From Bradyrhizobium sp. ARR65 (GTDB lineage: Bacteria > Pseudomonadota > Alphaproteobacteria > Rhizobiales > Xanthobacteraceae): a stretch of DNA of 64,000 nt. The stretch lies in NCBI RefSeq assembly GCF_000472385.1, contig NZ_AWZU01000037.1:10535-74534 (forward strand), read 5' to 3'. A program made the position numbers and the translations under genes. Each line of letters begins with the position of its first letter. The stretch's first letter is position 1. Of the stretch, positions 1 through 9,400 are shown one piece after another. Below the pieces are notes generated by a model. It made no database searches. It worked only from the letters and a program-made list of their open reading frames with translations, and was not told the origin of the DNA.

Positions 1-248
1 CACGTCCACCGCACCCTGCCCCACGTTTCGTGACGATCGGCCGTAACGCCCCTCTTGCCGGGACACGATGCGCGAGACGATGGCGGTGATTTGCCCGACG
101 GTGCAAGCCGACGGCCTGCGGCAGATTAACGCGACGGGCAAAATCACTCTGTTTGGTCGGGACGCCGGGTGCCCTCCAGATAAAGACCCGTCATGCGCGG
201 GCTCGACCCGCCGTTCGCAGCCCCGCAGAACTCTGCCTGAGCCGGCTG
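1..248. other. Left-edge intergenic stretch, no gene recognised
   Basis: No open frame here resembles a known protein. Around 185-206 there is a partial match to the 'tcatg..cggg..gaccc' palindromic sequences common between Bradyrhizobium genes. It lies downstream of the minus-strand gene that ends at 249, so it may carry that gene's 3' untranslated region. Confidence 0.4.
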
Positions 249-1421
249 TCAAAGAAGCTTTCGCTCCGCCAAATTCTTCATCAACGCCCCGACGCCAAAC
301 GTCCACGGCTCGCATTCGTCGCTGGGGCGCATGCGGTTGACGAGCTTGCCGAGCTGCGGCGCGGCGATGGTAACGATGTCGTCGCGCTTGTGGGTAAAGC
401 CCTGCCCCGGTGCATCGCGGTCCTTCACAGGCGCGAACATCGTGCCGAGGAATAGCGCAAAGCCGTCGGGATATTGATGCACCGGCCCCACGGTCTGGGT
501 CACGAGGTCGATGGGATCGCGGCTGATCTTGGCTATTGAGGAATGACCGTCGAGCACAAAGCCGTCCTGCCCGGTCACGGTCAGCCCCACGTCCATCCTG
601 CGCACGTCGTCGAGCGAGAACGTCGCATCGAACAGACGCAAGAGAGGGCCGACGGCGCAGGAGGCGTTGTTGTCCTTGGCCTTGGACAGGAGCAGCGCAG
701 AGCGGCCCTCGAAGTCGCGCAAATTGACGTCATTGCCGAGCGTCGCGCCGACGATCTGGCCGCGGCTCGAGACCGCGAGCACGACCTCCGGCTCCGGATT
801 GTTCCAAGTCGATTTGGGATGCAGTCCGGCATCCATGCCGGTGCCGACGGAGGATAGCACGGGGGCCTTGGTGAAGACCTCCGCATCGGGACCGATGCCG
901 ACCTCCAGATACTGGCTCCAGGCGTTGTGCTCGATCAGCGCTTCCTTCAGCCGCATCGCTTCCGCAGATCCCGGCTTGAGCTTTGAAAGATCGTCGCCGA
1001 CCAGCCGCACGACTTCCTTGCGGATAGCCTCGGCGGAGGCTGGGTTGCCGCGCGCCCGCTCCTCGATAACCCGTTCCAGCATCGAGATGGCAAAGGTCAC
1101 GCCGGCGGCCTTCAAGACCTGCAGATCGACCGGCGCGAGCAGCCAGGGTTTTTGCCGGTCGCGGCGGTCGGGCGGCGTATTGGCCAGCAGCTCATGGAAC
1201 TGCCCGATGCGCTCGCCCTTAACGCCGCGCAGCGCCTGCGCCGGATCTTCTTCATCGCACAGCGCGCTCACGGTCGGAAATCGCGCAGTGACGTCGAACA
1301 CGCCCTCGTCGCGAACCGCCACCACGGCTGGACCGCCGACCCGCGGCAACCAAATGCGCCCGACGAGTGTACCGCGGGTGCCGTCCTCAGGCAGGACGTC
1401 TTTTTGTGTGAGTGTTATCAT
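249..1421 (-). CDS. Fumarylacetoacetate hydrolase family protein
   Basis: This 390-residue protein belongs to the fumarylacetoacetase (FAH) superfamily, whose members cleave or dehydrate 2-oxo acids at a divalent metal. The C-terminal half carries the family core: the metal-binding EPE segment in NNPEPEVVLAV, the GNDVNLRDFEGRSAL block and the SKAKDNNASCAVGP block. That pattern is closer to 2-keto-3-deoxy-sugar-acid dehydratases than to classical fumarylacetoacetase, but the substrate cannot be read from the sequence. The frame stays open to 1529. I chose the ATG at 1421 because GGAGGAAA lies 8 bases upstream and the extension has no domain character. The EamA exporter gene begins at 2618 on the same strand and ends 117 bases upstream, so co-transcription is possible. 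Confidence 0.8.
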   Translation of the reverse strand: MITLTQKDVLPEDGTRGTLVGRIWLPRVGGPAVVAVRDEGVFDVTARFPTVSALCDEEDPAQALRGVKGERIGQFHELLANTPPDRRDRQKPWLLAPVDLQVLKAAGVTFAISMLERVIEERARGNPASAEAIRKEVVRLVGDDLSKLKPGSAEAMRLKEALIEHNAWSQYLEVGIGPDAEVFTKAPVLSSVGTGMDAGLHPKSTWNNPEPEVVLAVSSRGQIVGATLGNDVNLRDFEGRSALLLSKAKDNNASCAVGPLLRLFDATFSLDDVRRMDVGLTVTGQDGFVLDGHSSIAKISRDPIDLVTQTVGPVHQYPDGFALFLGTMFAPVKDRDAPGQGFTHKRDDIVTIAAPQLGKLVNRMRPSDECEPWTFGVGALMKNLAERKLL

Positions 1422-1538
1422 GGACCGATTTCCTCCAATGCTCTTGTTATAGCGGGAAGGATGGGTTGAACCAACCGGTCGCGAACGCGCGCCGATGACG
1501 GGCTCCGCGAAACCCATCGCGTGGGACATCGCTCTGGT

Positions 1539-2618
1539 TTACGCGTTCGGCGCCGGCTCGACCGCGGTCACCAGGACCTGCGAGCGCCGCACGCGCTCGC
1601 GATGGGCGGTGTAAAGGCCGCTGGCGACGATGCAGGCCGCGCCGGTGACGGTCCAGACATCGGGCACCTCGCCGAAGACGAGGAAGCCGAGAAAGCTCAC
1701 CCACACCAACTGGGTGTAGGAAAACGGCGCCAGCACTGATGCATTGGCATAGCGAAAGGCCAGCACGACAATCCATTGGCCGGCTGTCGAGGCGACGCCA
1801 ACGATGATGCCGAACAGAATGTCGTGCCAGCTCGGCGTAACCCAGACGAAGGGAACCAGCGCGGTGAGGATGACGAGGCCCGAAAGCGCCGAATAGGTCA
1901 TGGTAGTGATGGCGTGCTCGCGGCCGCTCATCATGCGCGTCATGACCAGCGTGAGCGCCCAGCACAGCGCGGAGACGATCGGAAAAAACGCCGCCAGGTT
2001 GAAGGCGCTTGTTCCCGGCCGCAGAACGATCAGCACGCCGATCAGGCCGAATGCGGTCGCGAGCCAGCGGCGCAGCCCGACACGCTCGGACAGGAAAATG
2101 ATCGACAGCGCCGTGACAAAGAGCGGCGACACGAAGCTGGTGGCGGAGGCGACCGCTATCGGCAGGTAGCGCAGGCCCGAGATGAAGAGCAACGACGAGC
2201 CGAGCAGAGCTGCGCCTCGCAGCAATTGCAGGTCAAGCCGCTCGGTCTTGAGCGCATAAAGCGGGGTACCCGGCAGCATCGACGGTGCCATGATCAGCAC
2301 GAAGATGACAAAGCGGATCCAGGTGATCTCGACCGAGGGCAAAGTGGCCGACAGATATTTTGACGTGACATCGGAGGTGCCGAGAAAAATCGTCGACAGC
2401 AGGATCAGCGCGATGCCCTTGAAGGGATGATCCGTACGCGCCGGCGCGCGAGCCCGCGCGGCGGTTCCCCGTTTCGGCAAGGTCTTTTCCGGCAAGGCAA
2501 TGGATGCACTGTCGCGCCTTGCGGCAGCGGCGGGCGGCGGCGTCACGGCGAAACTCGGCGAGGAAACAAACGAATCGAGAAGGCCCAAGAAACGCCAATC
2601 GGCGCGCGTCGGCAACAC
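1539..2618 (-). CDS. EamA/DMT-family transporter
   Basis: This is a 359-residue inner-membrane protein of the drug/metabolite transporter superfamily. After a hydrophilic, Ala/Arg-rich leader of about 65 residues come ten hydrophobic segments in two EamA repeats, roughly residues 70-200 and 215-345. Typical EamA signatures are visible: LRYLPIAVASATSFVSPLF in repeat 1 and FRYANASVLAPFSYTQLVW in repeat 2. Such proteins export metabolites or amino acids; the substrate is unknown. The only start in this frame before the first helix is a GTG at 2618 with a poor ribosome site, so the true start may lie elsewhere in the leader. Confidence 0.8.
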   Translation of the reverse strand: MLPTRADWRFLGLLDSFVSSPSFAVTPPPAAAARRDSASIALPEKTLPKRGTAARARAPARTDHPFKGIALILLSTIFLGTSDVTSKYLSATLPSVEITWIRFVIFVLIMAPSMLPGTPLYALKTERLDLQLLRGAALLGSSLLFISGLRYLPIAVASATSFVSPLFVTALSIIFLSERVGLRRWLATAFGLIGVLIVLRPGTSAFNLAAFFPIVSALCWALTLVMTRMMSGREHAITTMTYSALSGLVILTALVPFVWVTPSWHDILFGIIVGVASTAGQWIVVLAFRYANASVLAPFSYTQLVWVSFLGFLVFGEVPDVWTVTGAACIVASGLYTAHRERVRRSQVLVTAVEPAPNA

Positions 2619-2794
2619 CCGAAAACAGGACGCCGATATGCGCCAGCCGTTGAAAGGTTTCGTTAAGAAACGTGTGTTGCGCCGCTACCGGATGCTTCGT
2701 TTCGTCATCGCCCGGCAGAAGCGCGTGTTCACATCAAGATGCCAGGCCGTCCAGTATTCCAGAGGCTCGTGAAGGAGAAGCGGCGGCATACTGG

Positions 2795-2816
2795 ATTCCC
2801 CGCATTCGCGGGGAAT
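2795..2816. repeat. Palindromic hairpin, candidate terminator
   Basis: Nine-base arms (ATTCCCCGC / GCGGGGAAT) enclose an ATTC loop. It lies 12 bases past the stop codon of the aldo/keto reductase gene. It resembles half of the dispersed repeats at 4852 and 21132, which also carry 'attcc...ggaatgac' ends. It could serve as a terminator, but no T-run follows on either strand. Confidence 0.5.
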
Positions 2817-2827
2817 GACCGAGCCCC

Positions 2828-3667
2828 TCACAACATCGGCAGGCTGCGCGGTTTCGGGCCGCGCGGAAAGGCCCGATCCAGCGCCGCAATCTCGCTTTCG
2901 CTCAAGGCGAGATCGACGGCAGCGGCATTTTCCGCCGCATGTTCCGCGCTCGAGGCCTTCGGAATCGCAAACACCGTAGGTTTACGGGTGAGGAACGCGA
3001 GCGCGACCTGGCGCGGCGTTGCACCGTGCGCCTGCGCAATCTGTCGCAGCACCTCGCCGCCCTTGCTCCCTGGCGTCGGAAAGTCATCGTGGCCGAACGG
3101 GGAATAGGCGACGACCGCCACCTGATGCTTTTCGCACCAGGGCACCACTGCATGCTCGATCGCACGTTCTTTCAAATGATAGAGCACCTGGTTGCAGGCG
3201 ATCTTCCCCTCACCCGCGACGTCAAGCATCTCGTCGAGATCGCCTTCATCGAAATTGCTGACGCCCCAGCTTCGGATCTTTCCGGCACGCACGAGTTCCT
3301 CGAACGCCGCGACCGTCTCGGCAAGCGGGTAAGAGCCGCGCCAGTGCAGGAGATAGCAATCGAGATAATCTGTTCTCAGGCGCTTGAGTGAGCGCTCGCA
3401 GGCGGTGATGGTGCCCTTGCGCGAGGCGTTGCTTGGCAGCACTTTCGAGACCAGAAACAATCCGTCACGCTGGCCGGCAATGGCTTCCGCAATCACCAGT
3501 TCCGCATCGCCATACATTTCGGCGGTGTCGATATGGGTCATGCCAAGCTCGACGCCGCGGCGAAGCGCGGCCACCGCCGCCTTGCGGTCGCCGCTATCGA
3601 TGTACCAGGTGCCTTGTCCGATTACGGACGCGCTTGCGCCAGTGCTGCCGAAGGGATGCGATCTCAT
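2828..3667 (-). CDS. Aldo/keto reductase
   Basis: This 279-residue NAD(P)H-dependent oxidoreductase has the TIM-barrel AKR fold. The catalytic tetrad is complete: Asp47 and Tyr52 (HIDTAEMYG), Lys75 (VSKVLP) and His108 (LLHWRG). Cofactor-binding segments near the C terminus (PKASSAEH) are also present. The length is typical of the bacterial general stress and methylglyoxal/keto-reductase subfamilies; the substrate is not predictable. The gene stands alone, with palindromic repeat sequence on both sides. Confidence 0.9.
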   Translation of the reverse strand: MRSHPFGSTGASASVIGQGTWYIDSGDRKAAVAALRRGVELGMTHIDTAEMYGDAELVIAEAIAGQRDGLFLVSKVLPSNASRKGTITACERSLKRLRTDYLDCYLLHWRGSYPLAETVAAFEELVRAGKIRSWGVSNFDEGDLDEMLDVAGEGKIACNQVLYHLKERAIEHAVVPWCEKHQVAVVAYSPFGHDDFPTPGSKGGEVLRQIAQAHGATPRQVALAFLTRKPTVFAIPKASSAEHAAENAAAVDLALSESEIAALDRAFPRGPKPRSLPML

Positions 3668-3688
3668 GGTGACGTCGAGCTCCGTTCA

Positions 3689-3815
3689 CCTCTCCCATCG
3701 GGAGAGATCGGATCGCATCCGCATGATACGATCCGGGTGAGGGGTAAAGTCTATCGTGCAGATGCGGTCCCTCACCCGGCGCTGCGCGCCGACCTCTCCC
3801 CGTCGGGGAGAGGTG
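3689..3815. repeat. Mosaic of nested intergenic palindromes
   Basis: Two stem-loops of the form CTCTCCC..GGGAGAG lie at 3690-3706 and 3793-3813. They flank an inner inverted pair, CCGGGTGAGGG (about 3733) and CCCTCACCCGG (about 3769). The 127-base unit therefore folds as a nested inverted repeat. Such elements are common between genes in Bradyrhizobium and Rhodopseudomonas. It sits between the aldo/keto reductase start and the lactonase pseudogene end. Confidence 0.7.
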
Positions 3816-3870
3816 GACTGAACCTGCGGTCGACCAGTTTCAGCACAAGCCATGCGGTAACGCGCCTCTC

Positions 3871-4769
3871 TCAATTCAGTTCATTGAGGTCCGCGACCAG
3901 CACCGTACCGCTCGCGGATTCCGTGATGAAGAGACGGTCACGGTTCGGCCCGCCGATCGCGACGTTGGTGCAGCTATGGCCGGCGCAGGATTTGATGCGC
4001 GCGACCAGCTCGCCATTCGCTGCGAACACGAAGACATGGCCGAGCGAGGCATGCGCGACGAACAGGCGGCCCGCCCTGTCCATGGTCATGCCGTCGGGGC
4101 CACTGGTGCCGAACAGCGAGCAGAAGCGGCCGACCTTGGAGACGCTGCCATCCTTCATGAGGGCAGCCGCCACACCGCGTTGTCCCGCGTCATCGCCACG
4201 AACAGCACCGTTTCGCTTGCGTCTAGCACCAGCCCGTTCGGGCTGATGCCGGTGTTGAGCAGGCAATCGAGCCGGCCGCTGGCTGCGAGGCGATAGACCC
4301 GCCCGCTCGGATCGTGCAAGCCGGTCTGGCCCTGATCGGTGAAATAGATGTCGCCATTGGAAGCGATGTGCAGATCATTGCAGCCGCGAAATGATTCCGA
4401 ATTACGCGAGCGCAACAACGGCAGCATGCGCCCGGCTTTCGCATCGAGCTGCATCAGCCCGTGCCGGTAGTCGGCAACGAGAATGCGGCCGCCCGCGTCG
4501 ATCTTCAGCCCGTTCGGCCAGCCGTCATACTCGACCACCAGCGTCCATGCGCCGCCGGGCGAGATTCTGAAAACACGGCCGAAGGGAATGTCGACGATGT
4601 AAAGGTTGCCTGCCGCATCGAAGGACGGGCCTTCGATGAAGCAGTCCGTCGCAAGGCCGGGACGATTGGCATCGGCCCATTCGGTCCCTTCTTTGCGGCG
4701 AAATTCCTGCGGCATCGCCGAGAACACGCGTGTCTCGATCAGCCGCGGCGGCGTTTCCAGATAGAGCAT
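3871..4769 (-). pseudogene. SMP-30/gluconolactonase-like gene broken by a frameshift
   Basis: Two overlapping minus-strand frames together encode one SMP-30/LRE beta-propeller, a family of Ca-dependent sugar lactonases. The first frame runs from about 4769 to 4155 (DCFIEGPSFDAAGNLYIVD, WPNGLKI, GCNDLHIASNGDIYFTDQG, SPNGLVLDASE) and stops right after RDNAVWRLPS. The second frame, ending at 3871, continues it exactly (LMKDGSVSKVGRFC, GPDGMTMDRAGRLFVAHA, NVAIGGPNRDRLFITE). One missing C in the run at about 4158-4162 would explain the shift. The start is uncertain: ATG at 4769 has no good ribosome site, and another frame opens at 4806 (MVRLLEMQVLDKNA), so a second indel is possible. It could be a real lesion or a base-calling error. 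Confidence 0.8.
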
Positions 4770-4851
4770 TTTTGTCGAGTACCTGCATTTCAAGCAGGCG
4801 TACCATAGAGGAGTTCGCTCAGCGCGTCGATTAGCGAGCTCTGCGCATCCC

Positions 4852-4948
4852 ATCATTCCGGGGCGGCTCGAAGAGGCGATCCCGGAATCTGGAGGTTGGG
4901 GCGCGACATTCCGGGTTCAGTCGCTTCGGGACTGCCTCGGAATGACGG
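4852..4948. repeat. Dispersed intergenic repeat, copy 1
   Basis: About 97 bases starting with 'catcattccgggg' and ending with 'cggaatgacgg', so the two ends are inverted copies of each other. It shares layout and several blocks (ggaatc..gaggttg.ggcgcga.attccgg) with the element at 21132-21230. It lies just past the nasC stop codon. Confidence 0.75.
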
Positions 4949-4955
4949 AGGCAAA

Positions 4956-7661
4956 TCAGCCAGCCGCGCCCGCGACACGGGCCTTTTCCGAAACCGCCCC
5001 CGCCTGCGCAATCAGGCGTTTCAATTCGGGCACGCAGGAGCCGCAATTGGTGCCGGCTTTCAGCTTTGCGCCGATCTCTGCCGCAGTGGCCGCACCGCCT
5101 GCGATCGCATCGCAGATGGTGGCGCGGCCAACGCCGAAGCACGCACAGACGATCGGGCCCGTGCTGGCAAGCCCCTCGCTGGAATGGCCCGAGAGCAGCA
5201 TGGCGCGCGCCGCATCATCGAGCGCAGCTTGCGCGAACATGGTCTTGACCACATCCCAATCGCCGGCGTCATGTGCAGGACCGGCGAACAGGCAGGTATC
5301 GATCCGCTCGCCGGCAAAGCATGCCGCGCGGTAGACGCCGCCTCCGAAGTCCCTGTACTCGGCAAGGTCATCGCCGGCGATGTTGCGCAGCCAGGCCGGC
5401 CAGCGGGCCAGATCGCCATTGTCGGCGAACAGATAGCCATAGCCGCCGGTCACCGCGACGCGCGCCCACCAGACATTGTCCGGCAGCGTGATCTCGTTGC
5501 ACGACAGCACAAAGCCGCGAAAGACATATTCGTAGGGCGCAATCGAAACAGGTGTCGATTTCGATTCCGGCTGACCCGAATAAGGATCGGTGAAGGGCGC
5601 GACCAGCGCGCCGACCCGCGCCCCCGAGCTCGTCGCCGCGCTCCAATGGATCGGCGCAAACAGCATGCCGCGCTGCTGCCGCTCGCTGACGACAACTTTC
5701 AGAATGCACTGGCCATAGTCGGTGGTAACACGCGCAAAACTGTCATCGATGATGCCGAACCTGCTGGCGTCATCAGGATGAATCTCGACAAACGGCTCCG
5801 CTAGATGCGAACCCAAGCGCGGGCTCAGCCCGCTGCGGGTCATGGTGTGCCACTGGTCGCGAATGCGCCCGGTGTTGAGCCGCAATGGCCGCCCGGCATT
5901 GGTTTCGGTGCGCAGCGCCGGCACCTCCGGCGCGACGAATCGCGCCTTGTGGTCGGTCGCATAAAACCTGCCGTCGGCAAAAAACCGGCGCTGCGGCTCG
6001 AGCTCGCCCCGACGCAGCGGCCACTGCATGGGCGACATCGCATCGAACGCCTCGTCCGACAGCTCCTTCAGGCCGCCGATATCGAAATCGCGGCTGCCGT
6101 TGTTCTCGAAGGCGGAGAGCGCCGCATGCTCGCGGAAAATCTCGGCGGCGGATTTGAAGTCGAAAGCCGAGCCGAAACCGAGGCGCTTGGCGACTTCACA
6201 CATGATCCACCAGTCAGGCCTCGCCTCGCCGGGCGCGGGCAGGAAGGCGCGCTGGCGCGAGATGCGCCGCTCGGAATTGGTGACCGTGCCAGATTTCTCG
6301 CCCCAGGCGAGCGCCGGCAGCAGTACCTGCACCCCGGCAGTGACAGTGTCATTCTCTCGAACATTTTCCGAGACGATGAAGAGCTCGAGCTTCTTTAAGG
6401 CTTCGCGCACGACATCGGCGTCGGGCAGCGAGACGGCGGGGTTGGTGCCCATCACCCACAGCGCCTTGATCTCGCCGCGCGCGATCGCCTCGAACATCTG
6501 CACCGCCTTCAGTCCCTCATGAGTGGCGATGCGCGGCGCCTTCCAGAACCGCCGCACGCGGTCGATGTCCGGCGGCGTGAAACCCATATGGGCGGCGAGC
6601 TGATTGGCGAGACCGCCGACCTCGCGCCCGCCCATCGCATTGGGCTGGCCGGTCAGCGAGAACGGCGAGGCGCCGACCTTGCCGATCCGCCCCGTCGCGA
6701 GATGGCAGTTGAGGATGGCGTTGACCTTGTCCGTGCCCTGTGCCGACTGGTTCACTCCTTGCGAATAGAGCGTGACCACGCGCTCGGTCCTCGCGAACAT
6801 CTGGAAAAATGCCGCGACATCACCTTCCGGCAAGCCCGTCGCGAGCGCGGTCGCGGCGAGGCTGCCGGCGATGGCGCGCGCACGCACCAAGGTCTCGTCA
6901 AGGCCCACTGTGTGAGATTCGATGTAGCTCTTGTCGAGCGCGCCGTTGTCGGCAAGATGCACGAGCAGCCCGCAAAACAGCGCGGCGTCGGTGCCGGGCC
7001 TCAACCCTAAGAACAGGTCGGCCTCGCTTGCGCTGTCGGTGCGGCGCGGATCGATCACCACCACGCGCGCGCCGCGCTTCTGCTTGTTCGCGAGCATGCG
7101 CTGATAGAGGATCGGATGGCACCAGGCGGCGTTGGAGCCGACCAGCACCAAAAGATCAGCTTCGTCGAGGTCCTCGTAGCAGCCGGGCACGGTGTCGGCG
7201 CCGAAGGCACGGCGGTGGCCGGCTACGGACGATGCCATGCAGAGACGCGAATTGGTGTCGACATTGGCCGAGCCGATGAATCCCTTCATCAGCTTGTTGG
7301 CGACGTAATAGTCCTCCGTCAGGAGCTGGCCTGAGAGATAGAAGGCGACAGAATCGGCGCCATCGCGGGCGATGATGTGCTTGAGCCGATGGGCGACGTG
7401 ATCGAGCGCATCGGGCCAGGCGACGCGCTCGAGCGAGCCCTTGCAGCGGATCATCGGATGGAGCAAGCGGCTGTCCAGCCCGATCGTCTCGCCGAGCGCC
7501 GAGCCTTTGGAGCAGAGCCGGCCGAAATTCGCGGGATGCTCGCCATCACCGGCGATGGTCGCGCCGCCCTTGCCGTCGGGCGTCGCCAGGACGCCGCAGC
7601 CGACGCCGCAATAGGGACAGGTGGTGCGCGTGGCGGATAACGCTGGATCGGTCGATGTCAT
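4956..7661 (-). CDS. nasC: Assimilatory nitrate reductase catalytic subunit
   Basis: This 901-residue cytoplasmic molybdoenzyme reduces nitrate to nitrite for assimilation. An N-terminal [4Fe-4S] site is formed by Cys15, Cys18, Cys22 and Cys50. The bis-MGD domains follow, with the likely Mo-ligand Cys141 in NSRLCMASSVAG, then QPNAMGGREVGG and the C-terminal pterin domain (GRIRDQWHTMTRSG). The last 60 residues form a BFD-like [2Fe-2S] domain (CACFGVG...NCGSCVPEL), as in NAD(P)H-linked assimilatory NasA/NasC enzymes. It is the last gene of narK-bjgb-flp-nasC, 13 bases after flp. This order matches the characterised B. japonicum operon, in which Flp is thought to supply electrons. Confidence 0.95.
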   Translation of the reverse strand: MTSTDPALSATRTTCPYCGVGCGVLATPDGKGGATIAGDGEHPANFGRLCSKGSALGETIGLDSRLLHPMIRCKGSLERVAWPDALDHVAHRLKHIIARDGADSVAFYLSGQLLTEDYYVANKLMKGFIGSANVDTNSRLCMASSVAGHRRAFGADTVPGCYEDLDEADLLVLVGSNAAWCHPILYQRMLANKQKRGARVVVIDPRRTDSASEADLFLGLRPGTDAALFCGLLVHLADNGALDKSYIESHTVGLDETLVRARAIAGSLAATALATGLPEGDVAAFFQMFARTERVVTLYSQGVNQSAQGTDKVNAILNCHLATGRIGKVGASPFSLTGQPNAMGGREVGGLANQLAAHMGFTPPDIDRVRRFWKAPRIATHEGLKAVQMFEAIARGEIKALWVMGTNPAVSLPDADVVREALKKLELFIVSENVRENDTVTAGVQVLLPALAWGEKSGTVTNSERRISRQRAFLPAPGEARPDWWIMCEVAKRLGFGSAFDFKSAAEIFREHAALSAFENNGSRDFDIGGLKELSDEAFDAMSPMQWPLRRGELEPQRRFFADGRFYATDHKARFVAPEVPALRTETNAGRPLRLNTGRIRDQWHTMTRSGLSPRLGSHLAEPFVEIHPDDASRFGIIDDSFARVTTDYGQCILKVVVSERQQRGMLFAPIHWSAATSSGARVGALVAPFTDPYSGQPESKSTPVSIAPYEYVFRGFVLSCNEITLPDNVWWARVAVTGGYGYLFADNGDLARWPAWLRNIAGDDLAEYRDFGGGVYRAACFAGERIDTCLFAGPAHDAGDWDVVKTMFAQAALDDAARAMLLSGHSSEGLASTGPIVCACFGVGRATICDAIAGGAATAAEIGAKLKAGTNCGSCVPELKRLIAQAGAVSEKARVAGAAG

Positions 7662-7674
7662 CGCGGTCAGGACT

Positions 7675-8892
7675 TCATGCGGCTTTGGCGGCCAGCGCCA
7701 GCGCGCGGCCGAACATCATGGCTTTGCGGATCTGCGCGATCGGCTCGCGCGAGCGGATCAGTTCGAGATACCAGAGCGCATCGGTGACATCGCCGATCAG
7801 CACCGCGCCGGTCAGCCTGCCACCCGCGATGACGAGCTTCTTGTAGGTGCCGCGGCTTGCGTCGCTCAGGACAATGCTTTCGCTGCCCTCGGCCCCCAGA
7901 AAATCGCCCGCGGAGAACACGCTGACCCCTGATACTTTCAGGTTCGTCGCGACCACGCTGCCCTCATAGGCCGCCTTGCGGCCGGCAAGATGCCGCGCCA
8001 GCATGCGCGCCTGCTCGTAGGCCGGCTCGACCAGGCCGTAGCAGATGCCGCGATGCTCGGCGCATTCGCCGAGCGCGAAAATTCCGTCCGCGCTGGTCTG
8101 CAGACAATCATCGACCACGATACCGCGATTGACCGAGATGCCCGCCTCCTTCGCAAGCGTCACATTCGGCCTGATGCCGGCGGCGAAAATCACCGCATCC
8201 GCCTCGATCTGGCGGCCATCGGCCAGTTCGACGCCTTCGACGCAGGCTTCTCCGAGAATCCGCGCAGTGTTGGCGTTGAGTAGAATGTCGATGCCCTTGC
8301 GCTCGACCAGCGATTTCAAGAGGTGAGCTGCCGGCGCATCGAGCTGGCGCTCCATCAGGCGGTCCATCAGATGCACCAGCGTCACCGGCGCGCCCGCCTT
8401 GACGAGACCATAGGCCGCTTCCAGCCCCAGCAGGCCGCCCCCGATCACAACCACGCGCTTCTTGTTCGCGGCGAGCGTCAGCAGGAGATCGACATCGCGG
8501 CTGTCGCGGAAGGTGTTGACGCCGGGCAAATCGGCGCCGGGCACGTTGAGGCGGATGGCGGTCGAGCCGGTCGCCAGCACCAGTTTCGAGAACTCGACGC
8601 TCTCGTCGTTCTCGATCTTGAGCTCGCGCCGCCCGATATCGATCTCGGTGACGCGCGAGCCATATTTCAAGGTGACACCGCGCTCGCGCCACCAGGACGC
8701 CGGCTTGAGCTCGATGTCGTGGGAGGCGGTCTCGCCGGCGAGCACCGACGACAGCAGCACGCGGTTATAGGCAAGCCGCGGCTCCTCGCCGATGACGGCG
8801 ATGGCGTAGCGGCCAAGCGCGGATTTGACGAGCTCGTCGACCAGACGCGCGGCCGCCATTCCGTTGCCGACGATGACCAGCGGTTCGCTCAC
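7675..8892 (-). CDS. flp: FAD-dependent NAD(P)H oxidoreductase, electron donor for nitrate assimilation
   Basis: This 405-residue pyridine-nucleotide-disulfide-type flavoprotein resembles the N-terminal reductase part of NirB without its sirohaem domains. An N-terminal FAD motif (VIVGNGMAA), a central NAD(P) motif (VVVIGGGLLGLEAA, residues about 146-160) and the C-terminal FAD segment (DGIFALGECAEH) are clear. The start is GTG at 8892 with GGAG six bases before it, nine bases after the bjgb stop. In B. japonicum this protein is proposed to pass electrons to the nitrate and nitrite reductases. Assignment here rests on gene order and domain content. Confidence 0.9.
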   Translation of the reverse strand: MSEPLVIVGNGMAAARLVDELVKSALGRYAIAVIGEEPRLAYNRVLLSSVLAGETASHDIELKPASWWRERGVTLKYGSRVTEIDIGRRELKIENDESVEFSKLVLATGSTAIRLNVPGADLPGVNTFRDSRDVDLLLTLAANKKRVVVIGGGLLGLEAAYGLVKAGAPVTLVHLMDRLMERQLDAPAAHLLKSLVERKGIDILLNANTARILGEACVEGVELADGRQIEADAVIFAAGIRPNVTLAKEAGISVNRGIVVDDCLQTSADGIFALGECAEHRGICYGLVEPAYEQARMLARHLAGRKAAYEGSVVATNLKVSGVSVFSAGDFLGAEGSESIVLSDASRGTYKKLVIAGGRLTGAVLIGDVTDALWYLELIRSREPIAQIRKAMMFGRALALAAKAA

Positions 8893-8901
8893 GAGAGGCT
8901 C

Positions 8902-9327
8902 CTATTCGGCAGCTTCGCGCCGGCCATAGGCCTGTTCGATCATGAAGTCGGAGAGCGTGCCATAGGCCGCGCTCCAGGCCTCGGCGATATCGCTCGTCCA
9001 GGCTTCGCCGAGCCCCTTCTCCAGCGTCCACAGCAGCGCGGAGCCGACCACCGGATAATGCTCGGGCTTGGCACCATAGGCGACATGGCGCTTGGCCAAG
9101 GCACCGGCCGCCGGGAGGACCGTTTCCAGGTTTGACAGGCCGTTCACGACCACGGCCAATGTCGCCATCAGCTTCTTGCGCTGCTCCGTCATGTCGTCGG
9201 GAAACATCGCCCTCACCTGCGGCGCGACCTCGAAGAGCCGTTCATAAAAGACCACCGCGGCCTGATCGGCGATCGGAGCCACCTTGGAAAAGCTCTGCTG
9301 CACCAGTGTGACCTGCTCCGGTGTCAT
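8902..9327 (-). CDS. bjgb: Single-domain bacterial haemoglobin (Bjgb)
   Basis: This 141-residue globin resembles the haem domain of flavohaemoglobins but lacks a reductase domain. Globin landmarks are Tyr28 (B10), Phe42 (CD1, in MFPDD) and the proximal His81 in KRHVAYG. In B. japonicum the homologue removes nitric oxide formed during nitrate assimilation, and the adjacent Flp may reduce it. The frame is open to 9420, but ATG at 9327 is preceded by AGGAG and matches globin length. A 10-bp hairpin separates it from narK. Confidence 0.93.
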   Translation of the reverse strand: MTPEQVTLVQQSFSKVAPIADQAAVVFYERLFEVAPQVRAMFPDDMTEQRKKLMATLAVVVNGLSNLETVLPAAGALAKRHVAYGAKPEHYPVVGSALLWTLEKGLGEAWTSDIAEAWSAAYGTLSDFMIEQAYGRREAAE

Positions 9328-9351
9328 CTTGTTCTCCTGCTTGGCTGGTCT

Positions 9352-9377
9352 CCCTCGCCCGACCAGCCGGGCGAGGG
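9352..9377 (-). other. Intercistronic hairpin between narK and bjgb
   Basis: A perfect 10-bp stem (CCCTCGCCCG / CGGGCGAGGG) with a six-base loop sits in the 73-base gap between narK and bjgb. No T-run follows, so it is not a standard terminator. It may stabilise narK mRNA or set different levels for the transporter and the downstream enzymes. Confidence 0.6.
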
Positions 9378-9400
9378 CCGCGATCGGAAGATGACGCGCT

